64,000 nucleotides of DNA from Aquimarina sp. RZ0 (GCF_008370685.1 NZ_VTZU01000030.1:1-64000); one strand, 5' to 3'. Shown: positions 46,284-57,135, counted from the first letter of the stretch. The notes: a model not told the origin generated them from the letters alone. A program made the numbers and translations.

Positions 46284-47959
46284 TCTTTTTTAATCTGTAA
46301 CAAAAAAGCTTTTTGCAGGATGCTATCTCTGGTATTAGGGTTTAAAAAATCTAGAGATAATCTTGTTATTCTGTGATGGTTAATCTCATATCGATTAGAC
46401 CATTTTATATTGTTTTGCTGTAAAACTTCCATATGATCTTCGTATATAAACAACCAGCTATCATTTGGTATTTTTTCTGAAACTTCGTTAATATCAATTG
46501 TAGGAGTTATCCTTTTGGTATAAAAATCTAAAGACCAGCTTGGTCTCCCTTTTACCATAAAAACCTTGTCCAGTTCAATCTTTTCAGTTGTAATAATTTT
46601 GGCTACATTATTACCTGCCTGATACAATAAAAGTCTTGGGTAAAACTGAGTATTCAGACAGAAATTTATAAAAATCATAAAGTAAACAGAGATCATTAGC
46701 AATCTTCTTACACTATGCATTTCTGACGTAATGATATAACATAAACCTGCAAATAATAGTAGATAACATAAGATGATCCCAACATGAGGCATCGAAAAAG
46801 CCCAAAAAATCAGAAATAACACCAGGATACTTCCTGCTATCAATATAATATATTGTGCTTTTAGTATAATACCAACAATTTTTAGTTTGTTGTTTTCATA
46901 TAATTGAATGATATATCCGCCTATTAATACCGATAGAACCGGAAGTAAGCTATTGAGATAATGTGGTAATTTAAATTTTGAAAAACTAATTACTACCATC
47001 ACTAATAGAAACCCTACTGAGGTTAATATCTCTACTCCTGATCTAAACTTGAACTTTAACCGCCATAGTTGGTTTATTTTCGAAAACAATGCCAGATATG
47101 CAATCAATGACCAAGGTAAAAACGCCCATAATACGGTATGAAAAAAGAAAAAATAATCTGGGCTGGTTTCCTCAAAACCAGCAGCTGTTAATCGGTTAAA
47201 ACTCTGATCCCATAAGATGAATTTAATCCCCGAAATATTAGATTGCCCATTAATTATCTTTTCAGGATGAAGATCAAACTGCATATAATACGCATACAAA
47301 ACCGGTAATATTGCGCAGATAAAAGCCATAATCCCTACAACTGTTTTCCAGGACCAAATCACTTTCCAGGATCGACTATAAATGAGATAACTTAGGATAC
47401 ACACCCCTGCCACAAAAACTCCTAACTGCCCTTTTGTAGAAAAAGCAATTGCCACACCAATGCTTCCCAAAATAGCATTTATCAGTTTACTATAGTTTAT
47501 ATATAGCACTAATTGCCACATCCCAAAAATTGTAGCACCTGTGAGCACCGCATCAGTTCTTACATCATGATTAGCCAAAAAAATGGCTTGAGCAGACAAA
47601 AAAGCCAGTGATGCAATATGAGACGCTTTATCTCCATAAAATTCTTTTGCTAATCGGTTACAGGAATAAGCGCCCAGAACTGTAAACAAAAGAGCTGGAA
47701 TACGATATGCCCAATGAGAAATTCCAAAAATTTTAAATGACAACGCAGCTAACCAAAAGTGCATATGTGGTTTATCCAAATAGTCTTGACCTGCCTTGTA
47801 AATATTTAGAAAATCATTCTCCAGATACATACGCATTGCCATAGTGGCATGTTGTGCAGAATCATTTTCCATTAAGGGAATCCATAAGCCTGATAAGTAA
47901 ACAGCACTTAGTAATATATATAGTAGTAAGTAATCTTTTTTTAAAAGAAATGCGTCCAT
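46280..47959 (-). CDS. GT39-type (ArnT/PMT-like) membrane glycosyltransferase
   Basis: 559 residues with 11-13 membrane helices. Near the N-terminus WIPLMENDSAQHATMAM carries the conserved first-loop acidic pair (E/D) of the GT-C fold. YLDKPHMHFWLAALSFKIFG is the KPP-like motif of ArnT. Such enzymes use polyprenyl-phosphate sugars to modify lipid A, other lipids or proteins in the periplasm. The GT2 gene beyond it, 196 bp away and divergent, is the expected source of the donor. Confidence 0.9.
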   Translation of the reverse strand: MDAFLLKKDYLLLYILLSAVYLSGLWIPLMENDSAQHATMAMRMYLENDFLNIYKAGQDYLDKPHMHFWLAALSFKIFGISHWAYRIPALLFTVLGAYSCNRLAKEFYGDKASHIASLAFLSAQAIFLANHDVRTDAVLTGATIFGMWQLVLYINYSKLINAILGSIGVAIAFSTKGQLGVFVAGVCILSYLIYSRSWKVIWSWKTVVGIMAFICAILPVLYAYYMQFDLHPEKIINGQSNISGIKFILWDQSFNRLTAAGFEETSPDYFFFFHTVLWAFLPWSLIAYLALFSKINQLWRLKFKFRSGVEILTSVGFLLVMVVISFSKFKLPHYLNSLLPVLSVLIGGYIIQLYENNKLKIVGIILKAQYIILIAGSILVLFLIFWAFSMPHVGIILCYLLLFAGLCYIITSEMHSVRRLLMISVYFMIFINFCLNTQFYPRLLLYQAGNNVAKIITTEKIELDKVFMVKGRPSWSLDFYTKRITPTIDINEVSEKIPNDSWLFIYEDHMEVLQQNNIKWSNRYEINHHRITRLSLDFLNPNTRDSILQKAFLLQIKKD

Positions 47960-48155
47960 TCAGAATTTGAGGGTAAAATTTATGACACCCCTGCTAATTC
48001 ATGTAAAAATACCAATAGAATATTGCATAAAATAAAAACTAAGGCTGACTTAACAATTTTATAAATCTAATGCTATTCCTTATCAATTTGATATCAATTT
48101 ACAAATATTCAATTGATCTAAGCAGTATAAATTAGCTATTCTAAGCTATTCAATT

Positions 48156-49130
48156 ATGAAATCCTCCATATTACTATCTATTGTTATCCCTCTATATAAT
48201 GAAGAAGGGAATACCAGTTTACTGACCGAAGCAATAGAAAGAGCCTTAAAAGACTATCGGTATGAGATCATATATATTGACGATTTCTCTACAGACAATA
48301 CCAGACACGAGATCAAACTATTACACAATCCCTCTGTTGCGCTTATTGAGCTTAAAAGAAACTATGGGCAGAGTTCTGCTTTGGCAGCGGGAATAGCATA
48401 TGCAAAAGGAGATTATGTTGTCACTATGGATGGAGATATGCAAAACGACCCTGCTGATATCCCGATGATGTTAGAAACAGCAATTCGAGAGGATTGTGAT
48501 CTGGTTACTGGTATTCGACAAAAAAGAAAAGATAATTTTATCAAAACCCTACCTTCAAAAATTGCCAATTTTATTATTAGAAAAGCGACCCAATTCCATA
48601 TCACTGATGCTGGATGTGCTCTAAAAGTAATGACCGCAGAAACAGCAAAAAACATTCCTCTTTATGGAGAACTACATCGTTTTATCGCATTAAACGCACA
48701 CATTGATGGAGCAAGAATCACACAAGTCCCTGTAAAACATCATGCAAGAAAATTTGGAGTTTCAAAATATGGGTTAGGGAGAACATTTAAGGTAATGAAT
48801 GATCTTTTATTAATTCTTTTTCAACGTAAGTACCTGCAAAAACCCTTGTATTTGTTTGGTAACATGGGAATGCTCTTCTTTGGCACAGGAATGCTGATCA
48901 ATATATATCTGATCAGTATCAAACTTATGGGCGAAGATATCGGAACAAGACCTTTATTACTATTAGGTATTTTACTAATACTTGTGGGAATCCAGTTTTT
49001 TACCATTGGTATCGTTACAGATCTTTTGATGAGAACTTATTATGAATCTCAAAATAAGAAACCATATAATATCAGAAAAATTATCACTTTTGAAAAAAAA
49101 GAAAAAACACCTATTCTCCACGTTTCTTAA
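48156..49130 (+). CDS. GT2 glycosyltransferase, polyprenyl-phosphate sugar synthase type
   Basis: 324 residues. The GT-A domain (1-230) has SIVIPLYNEEGNTSLL, DDFSTDNT, RNYGQSSALAAGIAYAKGD and the DxD-like TMDGDMQNDPADI. Two membrane helices at about 235-258 and 268-292 anchor it. This is the arrangement of ArnC/GtrB/DPM1-like enzymes that attach a sugar to undecaprenyl phosphate. It overlaps the next gene, so the two are translated together. Confidence 0.92.
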   Translation: MKSSILLSIVIPLYNEEGNTSLLTEAIERALKDYRYEIIYIDDFSTDNTRHEIKLLHNPSVALIELKRNYGQSSALAAGIAYAKGDYVVTMDGDMQNDPADIPMMLETAIREDCDLVTGIRQKRKDNFIKTLPSKIANFIIRKATQFHITDAGCALKVMTAETAKNIPLYGELHRFIALNAHIDGARITQVPVKHHARKFGVSKYGLGRTFKVMNDLLLILFQRKYLQKPLYLFGNMGMLFFGTGMLINIYLISIKLMGEDIGTRPLLLLGILLILVGIQFFTIGIVTDLLMRTYYESQNKKPYNIRKIITFEKKEKTPILHVS

Positions 49131-49974
49131 GATAGGAGTTACTATTTTTTTACTATATCTCGTTTTTACTAAAATTCCTTTTACAAAGGTTTGGGATATT
49201 CTGAAGCATGCCAATATAACACTGCTTTTAATGGCATTGTTTTGTTTTGTTTTATCTCAATGGATATCAGCAGAAAGGCTTTCAGTTTTATTTAGATCCG
49301 TTAACTTCTTTTTGACCCCCAGAAGCAATCATATTCTGTACCTCATCGGGATGTTTTATAACTTCTTTATTCCCGGAGGCATAGGCGGTGACGCTTATAA
49401 AATTTACATCCTCCATAAAGAATTCAACTGGTCTGTAAAAAAGCTTTCTGCAGCTGTTTTTGTAGATCGATTTATGGGGCTAACGGCTATAGGCATATTG
49501 ATCTGTATATTTTCCTTTTTTGTTCCAGGTTTTTTTAAAGAAATGCGACAATGGTTTTTGCCATTATTACTCAGTATAAGTATAACCGCATCTTATTTTT
49601 TTGTGAAACGACTATTCCCCTCGTTCTTTTCTGTTTTTACTAAAACAATAATACAATCTATCGCAGTGCAGTTGCTACAGTGTATTTGTATAGTTATATT
49701 ATTAGAAAGTATTACGAATACACATAACCACCTTATTTATATTACTGTTTTTCTAATTTCTTCGGTTGTATCTGTTTTTTCTTTTTCGGGAATTGGAATT
49801 CGTGAAATGATCTTTTATCAGGCTGCAATCTTATTTGTTTTTGATTCTACTGTTGCTGTCACTATAGGATTACTGTTTTCAGTGATGACCGCATTTGTTT
49901 CTTTATTCGGAATTCTTTTCCAATTCAAAAACCCCAAACTATATATAAAAACAATTAATTCAATGCTGCTTTGA
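49042..49974 (+). CDS. LPG-synthase-TM/AglD family membrane protein (putative flippase)
   Basis: 310 residues from the ATG at 49042, which overlaps the GT2 gene by 89 bp. An in-frame TTG at 49090 would shorten the overlap to 41 bp and is about as likely. Seven or eight helices; SAERLSVLFR, YNFFIPGGIGGDAYKIYILHK and VDRFMGLTAIGI are the conserved blocks of the UPF0104/LPG_synthase_TM family. Some members are proposed flippases for lipid-linked sugars. Context with GT2 and GT39 fits. Confidence 0.88.
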   Translation: MNLKIRNHIISEKLSLLKKKKKHLFSTFLKIGVTIFLLYLVFTKIPFTKVWDILKHANITLLLMALFCFVLSQWISAERLSVLFRSVNFFLTPRSNHILYLIGMFYNFFIPGGIGGDAYKIYILHKEFNWSVKKLSAAVFVDRFMGLTAIGILICIFSFFVPGFFKEMRQWFLPLLLSISITASYFFVKRLFPSFFSVFTKTIIQSIAVQLLQCICIVILLESITNTHNHLIYITVFLISSVVSVFSFSGIGIREMIFYQAAILFVFDSTVAVTIGLLFSVMTAFVSLFGILFQFKNPKLYIKTINSMLL

Positions 49975-50074
49975 ATTGTATAATTTGAAACTAGCACATA
50001 TTGATAGCAAATGAATGGTAGCCTCTATAAGAAATGCTAAGAATAATAAAGATCGGTATATCATTACTTTCTAA

Positions 50075-50347
50075 AAAAAACACATCTTCGGATCTCTTAA
50101 TGTATTGAAACATTCTGAAAAAAGTGTAGGGGCAACTGTTGCTAGTGTTGCTTTAAAAGCTACTGCCAAAAAATCGTTGTACATCATATACTCACGCATT
50201 GTCTGTAACACACCTAATTAGAAAATCGAACAGCTTTATGATATCTACATCCCTATACAGGAGATAGTTACACAAAAACAACAACAATTTATGCTTGAGG
50301 GAGTTATAAAAAATTTTGAATCCATCCTAAATCCACTAGATTTGTAA
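50075..50347 (+). pseudogene. decayed reading frame with an internal stop
   Basis: One frame runs from 50075 to the TAA at 50345-50347, broken by a single TAG at 50219-50221. Both parts look protein-like: HSEKSVGATVASVALKA before and QLYDIYIPIQEIVTQKQQQF after the stop. There is no start codon in a good place. I do not recognise the family. It fills most of the 407-bp gap after the flippase gene. Confidence 0.4.
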
Positions 50348-50381
50348 ATAACATACATTAATTAAAAAACAAGTACTAAAA

Positions 50382-50885
50382 ATGAAAAATCAGTTACTAT
50401 ATCTTTTTATATCATTATTGTCAATGTCTATTTTTAGTCAAAGTAAATATTCTATAATATATGAAGCGGATGCCAATGGAAAGTTAATATCTGGGAATAT
50501 AAATGACTTAAAAACTGTTGTTCAGAATGGAAATCCCATAAGAGTTGGATGGGTCTTAAAATTACAAAATGAGAAAGGAGAAATTAAAGAATTAGAACAT
50601 TGGACGGATACAAAGTTTTTAACCATAATAGATGACAATATATACGCTCAGATACACTCAATTTATCAGCAAATGACAGATTTTAATAACCCAGAAGGAG
50701 CATTAAAATTTTTAGACAATCAACCAGATGGATGGGTTGCAATTATAAGCACTTCTGGAATCATGAGACAAAAATATGCTGATATCTTAAAATGGACTGA
50801 AGGTATGTCTAAAGAAGAAATTAGTGAGATGGTAAAAGAAATGGAAACTTCAAGGGTACGAACTAAATGGGCGACTATTGAATAA
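50382..50885 (+). CDS. secreted protein of unknown function
   Basis: 167 residues with a signal peptide ending SMSIFSQS. The mature part has LKTVVQNGNPIRVGWVLKLQ, LEHWTDTKFLTIIDDNIYAQI and a C-terminal helix with SKEEISEMVKEMETSR. I have the impression that flavobacterial relatives share the PIRVGW strand, but no function is known to me. Upstream of the Crp/Fnr regulator on the same strand (196 bp). Confidence 0.75.
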   Translation: MKNQLLYLFISLLSMSIFSQSKYSIIYEADANGKLISGNINDLKTVVQNGNPIRVGWVLKLQNEKGEIKELEHWTDTKFLTIIDDNIYAQIHSIYQQMTDFNNPEGALKFLDNQPDGWVAIISTSGIMRQKYADILKWTEGMSKEEISEMVKEMETSRVRTKWATIE

Positions 50886-51054
50886 AAACGAATGTTTAAC
50901 ATTATATTTCATGAAATCAGAGCAATTTAGTACCATATAAAGAAACTATATTAATTTCTTAAGATAACGTCAATTTTAAGACTTAAAAAAAACAGAGCTT
51001 AAAATCAGGTTAAACACTAAAAATAAAGAAATTTGAACGAAATTTAACTAAAAT

Positions 51055-51066
51055 TGACGTTCGTCA
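51055..51066. promoter_or_regulatory. possible operator, inverted repeat TGACG-TT-CGTCA
   Basis: A perfect 5+5 inverted repeat lies 15 bp before the start of the Crp/Fnr gene. A half site (acgtca) lies at about 50967. Spacing differs from the usual Crp site, so autoregulation is only a suggestion. Confidence 0.4.
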
Positions 51067-51081
51067 GAATAATGAATCCAA

Positions 51082-51666
51082 ATGAGTGATTTTGTCACAT
51101 ATTTAGAAAAACAGATTAAGCTATCATTTCGAGAAAGACAATCGATAATTGATTTCACAAAGAAAAAAAAATTATTGAAAAATGAAGTTTTTATTCAGCA
51201 AGGAAGAATTTGTAACAAACTTGCTTATTTAGAAAATGGAGCTTTTCGAATGTTTTATACAACAGATAGTGGAGATGAAGTCAATACTGAGTTTATTGTT
51301 TCAAAAGGCTTTATTACAGATTACATTAGTTTTCTAAAAAAGGAAGCTTGCTCTGTGACCATTTCGGCAATAGAAGATTCTGAAATTTCTATAATAGACA
51401 CAAATTGGCTGGACAAATCTCTGCTTAGAAAGCTAGCAATGCTTGGAAAAAATTATATTCAAAAAAAATGCCTCCCAGTGCTATTGGATTATCAAATTAT
51501 TGTTGCAGAAAAACCAGCTTTACGGTATCAAATGTTTGAAAATAAGTACCCAGAATATATACAAAGAATTCCTCAAAAACATATTGCTAGTTACTTAAAA
51601 ATAAGACCTGAAACATTAAGCAGAATTAAACGAAAATTTATTGATTTAAATCAACTTAAATCTTAA
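51082..51666 (+). CDS. Crp/Fnr family transcriptional regulator
   Basis: 194 residues. The N-terminal cyclic-nucleotide-binding-like beta barrel (about 10-125) has NEVFIQQGRICNKLAYLENGAFRM-type strands. The C-terminal helix-turn-helix (about 165-192) is IPQKHIASYLKIRPETLSRIKRK. Residues needed to bind cAMP are not obvious, as is usual in Bacteroidetes members. The next gene, a tautomerase 48 bp downstream, may be its target. Confidence 0.9.
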   Translation: MSDFVTYLEKQIKLSFRERQSIIDFTKKKKLLKNEVFIQQGRICNKLAYLENGAFRMFYTTDSGDEVNTEFIVSKGFITDYISFLKKEACSVTISAIEDSEISIIDTNWLDKSLLRKLAMLGKNYIQKKCLPVLLDYQIIVAEKPALRYQMFENKYPEYIQRIPQKHIASYLKIRPETLSRIKRKFIDLNQLKS

Positions 51667-51714
51667 TAATCAATTTTAATTTTACTCTATTAATAATACT
51701 AAAAAATTAAAATT

Positions 51715-51969
51715 ATGCCATTTGTTAATGTCAGAACATTTAAAGGAGCACTTTCTAATCAAGAAAGAAAAGAACTTCAAACCAAGATCACAGACTTATT
51801 AATAGAATATGAAGGAAAAGGAAACCCTGAATTCAAAAAATTTGTATGGGTTATGTTAGAAGAAGAAGAGCCTAAAAACTGGATGATTGGAGGAACTACC
51901 ATTTCTGATGTCTTGGATAACAATCTTACATATAAACAAAATTATCTTGCCAACCTCTCGGAAAAGTAG
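51715..51969 (+). CDS. 4-oxalocrotonate tautomerase family protein
   Basis: 84 residues starting Met-Pro, so processing exposes the catalytic Pro1 (PFVNVRTFKGALS). The single beta-alpha-beta unit and VMLEEEEPKNWMIGGTTISD fit the family. The substrate is unknown. Probably co-expressed with the Crp/Fnr gene. Confidence 0.85.
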   Translation: MPFVNVRTFKGALSNQERKELQTKITDLLIEYEGKGNPEFKKFVWVMLEEEEPKNWMIGGTTISDVLDNNLTYKQNYLANLSEK

Positions 51970-52010
51970 AAATTATTATTTCTAACACTTTAGAAAACAT
52001 AGGGCAATTT

Positions 52011-52172
52011 ATACCATTTTTGCTTTAAAATTACCCAAATAAAATACAGTTGTTTTTTCTTTAGGTAAAAAAGAAAAGTTCAGCATAGCCTAAGCCCTAC
52101 GGTTAATTTTTATTTTGAAGCATAAGGGAAAAGAACAAATTTTAGTGAGTAATTTTAAGGTAGAAATGGTAT
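52011..52172. repeat. 162-bp palindromic repeat, family B
   Basis: Exactly the same length as family A. Ends ataccatttttgctttaaaa and its inverted partner ttttaaggtagaaatggtat. It shares the central cagcatagcc...ccctacggttaattttt plan and the aagg..aaaag stretch with family A. The outer sequences differ almost completely. No coding content. Confidence 0.85.
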
Positions 52173-52221
52173 AAGAAATCGCATAACCAAAAGACATAAT
52201 CGAATCTATCCTTTAAAAACA

Positions 52222-52255
52222 AAAATCCCTATTAATGATTATTAACAGGGATTTT
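52222..52255 (-). terminator. terminator of atpD-atpC
   Basis: Arms around aatccct/agggatt with ttaat/attaa inside (52222-52235 with 52241-52255), with a T run on the minus strand, about 26 bp beyond the atpC stop. Confidence 0.82.
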
Positions 52256-52280
52256 GTAATATGGATATTGTAATTACGAA

Positions 52281-52556
52281 TTAGTCAGCTAAAACGATTA
52301 CTTTATTATCTTTCATTTCGATAGTTCCAGAATTTATAGAAAGTAATGTTACTCCATTATCTTTCACAAATTTCTCAGCAACCTCTTCCTCTATATTCAT
52401 ATCGCCATATATCTTTATAGTACCTTTGGCAAGTAAAGAAACAATAGGTGCGTGATTATCTAACATCTGAAACTCTCCATTTACACCTGGCACTGCAACA
52501 GAGGTTACATCACCACTAAATAATACTGATTCTGGAGTTACTATTTCTAAATACAT
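52281..52556 (-). CDS. atpC: ATP synthase epsilon subunit (delta-epsilon, N-terminal domain form)
   Basis: 91 residues, shorter than the usual 130-140 because the C-terminal helical hairpin is absent, a known Bacteroidetes form. MYLEIVTPESVLFSGDVTSVAVPGVNGEFQMLDNHAPIVS begins the beta sandwich. It links rotor and stator in F1. It is 89 bp downstream of atpD and ends the pair. (The motif is quoted in pieces: VTPESVLFSGDV and GEFQMLDNHAPIVS.). Confidence 0.95.
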   Translation of the reverse strand: MYLEIVTPESVLFSGDVTSVAVPGVNGEFQMLDNHAPIVSLLAKGTIKIYGDMNIEEEVAEKFVKDNGVTLLSINSGTIEMKDNKVIVLAD

Positions 52557-52645
52557 ATGTATCGTTGTTTGTTATTCATTGTTAGTCGATAATTATTTAG
52601 AACTACTTTTTCTAAAAACTATCAAACTAGTAACAATTCACTAAA

Positions 52646-54172
<1,527 letters not shown>

Positions 54173-54238
54173 TTAGTATTTAACTATTTAAAAAGACCCC
54201 TATTTCCTTACTTATAAATACGACCTTTTTTCAGGCTG

Positions 54239-54246
54239 CAAATATA
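54239..54246 (-). promoter_or_regulatory. -7 box of the atpD promoter (TATATTTG)
   Basis: TATATTTG on the minus strand, 84 bp before the atpD start. A clear TTG at the right distance is not seen, so only the -7 element is claimed. Confidence 0.55.
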
Positions 54247-54604
54247 GGTTTTTAAAATGAAAAAAATGGCGTCTTTTATTTTGTTTTTTAATTGCAAAAA
54301 ACACAAGACTTTTTACACCCCAAAAACAGCCTGTTTAAGAGAACTACATTTGATTTTGAGATCATTAAATAATAATAATCGAATATGTATGTTTTTTATT
54401 TTCAAGGATAGTTTACATATACAATAGAACACAATTCATAAACGATACACTTAAAACACAGAAAAATATTTGATCAAATGCTGTTTTTTGATCTTATGTC
54501 ATTTCATATAAATCAGAACAATAATTTAATGAATAGTAATCAGTATTAACTATCAGATAATATACAATACAAACGTACACAATTATGAGATTCGCAACTA
54601 TTCT
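54247..54604. other. gene-free stretch upstream of atpD
   Basis: 358 bp without an ORF. It contains a 12-bp perfect palindrome, atttgatcaaat (54468-54479), of unknown meaning. Nothing else is seen. Confidence 0.35.
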
Positions 54605-56302
54605 CTAATTGACTTTTATAAGAAGTAGTTCTTTATCCAGAAAATCTCTTAAAGATACGTCCTCTGGTAGACGTAATTTTGATTTTGCCCGATATCTGGC
54701 TGTTTTAACAGTATTAGAATTAACATTTAATAAATTAGCTGAGTCTTTTACAGAAAAACCTAGTTTTACTAACAAACAATGCCTTATATCAGTTTTAGAA
54801 AGTTCCGGACAAAACTCTTTAAGCTGCATTACCAAACCTGGGTATTGAGATTCTATCCGTCTGGGCAACGTATTACCTGATTCATTATTTCTCAAAAACT
54901 GATCAAATGATTTTATTGGTTTCTTTAATTTCTCAGGAATATCGTCCTCAATAGCGGTTTTAAACTCATCCCGAATCTCCATAAGTCCATCCATTTTTTT
55001 TGTGATCCCGATCAATGTGGCAGAAAGCTCATCTTCTCTTAATTTAATATGATTTTGTAATATTTTTTTCTCATCTTTCTTTAAATTTTTAGCTTGATTT
55101 TTTTTATGATAATGGATAAAAGCAATACTTCCGAATATCAGAGCTACTACCCCAAGAAATAAACTAATAATATAATATTTTTGTCTACCATTGGCTTTGG
55201 ATAATTTGTATTCTTTGAGTTTTATTTTCTTATTTTCTTTAGCCACTTCAATAGCCTCTAATTTAGTTTCATAAAATTCTGTATAAATCTTTTTTTCAAG
55301 ATTCCTTATACTATCAACCATGTGATTTTTTTGATTGTTATAATAAAGAGCAGAATCTTTTTTACCCATTTCTATGTAATAACTGGTAAGATATCCATAT
55401 AATTTAGGAAGGTCATTCGGTGGAGATTTTTTAATAGCTTTTCTCATCATATGAATGGCTTTTTTAAGCTGTCCCAATTTTGCATAAGGAAGCGACGAAA
55501 ATTGATAATGATTTACCAATCCTGTAGGCCAATATTTTTTCAATAGATTAAAATTAGCCTTTAGTGAATCTATTGATTTTTGATACTCCTGTTTATAATA
55601 ATAATTATGTGACTGAAACACTTTAGCATAAACATAATGTAAACTATCCTGATTTTGAGAGGATTCTCGAATAACATCATCTAATAGAGGCTTACTATAC
55701 TCCGGTTTTTCTAGAGATTGATAGGCAATAGCTAACGAAACCTTCATAACATTTTTGGATCTGACATTTACATGAATAGTATCTTTGATAACTTTTTGAA
55801 TTTGTTTAATCACCAAATCATATTGCCCTTTATACAGATAACAATCAGCAATTACCTGGTTTAATTTAAAGTTAACCTTAGAATCCTTTTCATTATATAA
55901 CCGTATAGCATCAACATTGTATGGCAAAGCATATTCTGGCAAGTAAAACTTATACAATAATATGTATCCCATTGCCCTCAAATATTCTAAATGTAGCTTG
56001 GTATCGGGATATAGTTTTTGATATTTATCAAATTGTCTGCTATAGCTAAATATGCTATCAATATTAGGGTGAGCATAATAATAACGTAGGATTTCTATAT
56101 GCGGTCTTAAAATCCCTCTCTTATACCCTATTTTTTTTGATTCTTCCAGTACATTTTGATAAGAACTGTAGTCTCTATTGCTATAATTCGACCTATCCAA
56201 TTGCATAAGACTATCAATCTTTTTACCTAACTGTAATGTATCTAGTTGAGCAAAAGATAGGAAACAATAAAATTGAAAGAATAAAAAAAATAATCGTCTC
56301 AT
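54605..56302 (-). CDS. TPR-containing membrane-bound regulator with LuxR-like HTH
   Basis: 565 residues. A signal peptide (cleaved near 18) is followed by periplasmic tetratricopeptide-like repeats (about 60-330), one membrane helix (about 371-393, YIISLFLGVVALIFGSIAFI), a coiled-coil linker (400-440) and a C-terminal HTH (about 495-560) with KTDIRHCLLVKLGFSVKDSA and NVNSNTVKTARYRAKSKL. A one-component transmembrane regulator common in Flavobacteriia. The target is unknown. Confidence 0.88.
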   Translation of the reverse strand: MRRLFFLFFQFYCFLSFAQLDTLQLGKKIDSLMQLDRSNYSNRDYSSYQNVLEESKKIGYKRGILRPHIEILRYYYAHPNIDSIFSYSRQFDKYQKLYPDTKLHLEYLRAMGYILLYKFYLPEYALPYNVDAIRLYNEKDSKVNFKLNQVIADCYLYKGQYDLVIKQIQKVIKDTIHVNVRSKNVMKVSLAIAYQSLEKPEYSKPLLDDVIRESSQNQDSLHYVYAKVFQSHNYYYKQEYQKSIDSLKANFNLLKKYWPTGLVNHYQFSSLPYAKLGQLKKAIHMMRKAIKKSPPNDLPKLYGYLTSYYIEMGKKDSALYYNNQKNHMVDSIRNLEKKIYTEFYETKLEAIEVAKENKKIKLKEYKLSKANGRQKYYIISLFLGVVALIFGSIAFIHYHKKNQAKNLKKDEKKILQNHIKLREDELSATLIGITKKMDGLMEIRDEFKTAIEDDIPEKLKKPIKSFDQFLRNNESGNTLPRRIESQYPGLVMQLKEFCPELSKTDIRHCLLVKLGFSVKDSANLLNVNSNTVKTARYRAKSKLRLPEDVSLRDFLDKELLLIKVN

Positions 56303-56633
56303 AGATTTATTTTATACGCCAAATTGTCTAATAAATAAACGTTTATTAAACCAATAACCCTACTCATAATTGTTAAATTATAACAAAAAAATTCGTCATT
56401 TTTCAAGAAAAAAAATCGACAAAACAACTGCTTACCTTTTGATATCCTCATATGATGACCTTTTGATGACCTCTTTTTTATCAATATTATTCCAAATCTA
56501 TTTAATTTTGAAACGACAATTTTATTCAGACCGGTCGAACAATTGTTTTAACACTAAATTATATGCTAAAAACTGATACAGAAATTGGTTGGCATATGTT
56601 ATAAATATTAATAACTTAAAATCTAATAAAAAA
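56303..56633. other. shared upstream region of two divergent genes
   Basis: 331 bp between the TPR/HTH regulator and a small lipoprotein gene. No clear repeat or RNA. It may carry the regulator's binding site. Confidence 0.35.
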
Positions 56634-57080
56634 ATGAAAACTAACAAAATTAATATACTAGTAATTCTTATTGCGATTATTTCTTTTGCTTCCTGCGAAA
56701 AGGAAGAGACAAACTTAGAACCATTATCCGTAGAAGCTGAAATTGCTGAATTCGAAAATTTTATAAAAGAATCTGGATCTGATGAAGGAGATGGTGGAAA
56801 TTCTGGAGAACAAGTATCAAATTGCACTATCGATGGGCTTTTTGATCGTGTGACAAGAATAGGGCATTTTGTTGGAGTAAATGGATCTGTTTCTCAATAT
56901 GGTGCTGATGCTTCAGCGACATGGACTATAAATGGTACTGTGTTCATTCCCAGAAGACCTACATTCATAAATATTAATAATCATATTTCTCAACCAGGTA
57001 CTATAGAAGTATGCTTTACAGTTGTTTCTACAGATTGTGGTACCGTAAAAAAATGTAGTCCGATAGATTTTCAGGGATAA
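56634..57080 (+). CDS. small lipoprotein of unknown function
   Basis: 148 residues from the ATG at 56634; a TTG 45 bp earlier would break the signal. Lipoprotein signal ending ISFASCEKEE. The mature N-terminus is acidic and flexible to about residue 60. A C-terminal domain with four Cys (CTIDG, VCFTVV, DCGT, KCSP) has Ig-like strands (SATWTINGTVFIP, PGTIEVCFTVVSTDCGTVKK). It is divergent from the TPR/HTH regulator, which may control it. Confidence 0.75.
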   Translation: MKTNKINILVILIAIISFASCEKEETNLEPLSVEAEIAEFENFIKESGSDEGDGGNSGEQVSNCTIDGLFDRVTRIGHFVGVNGSVSQYGADASATWTINGTVFIPRRPTFININNHISQPGTIEVCFTVVSTDCGTVKKCSPIDFQG

Positions 57081-57135
57081 CATTCTTGATCATGTGATCC
57101 TTCATCAAATATAATTAATACTTACGGGTATCAGT

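Noticed and set aside
54468..54479. 12-bp palindrome atttgatcaaat upstream of atpD
   Set aside because: Single short A/T-rich palindrome; expected by chance in DNA of this composition.
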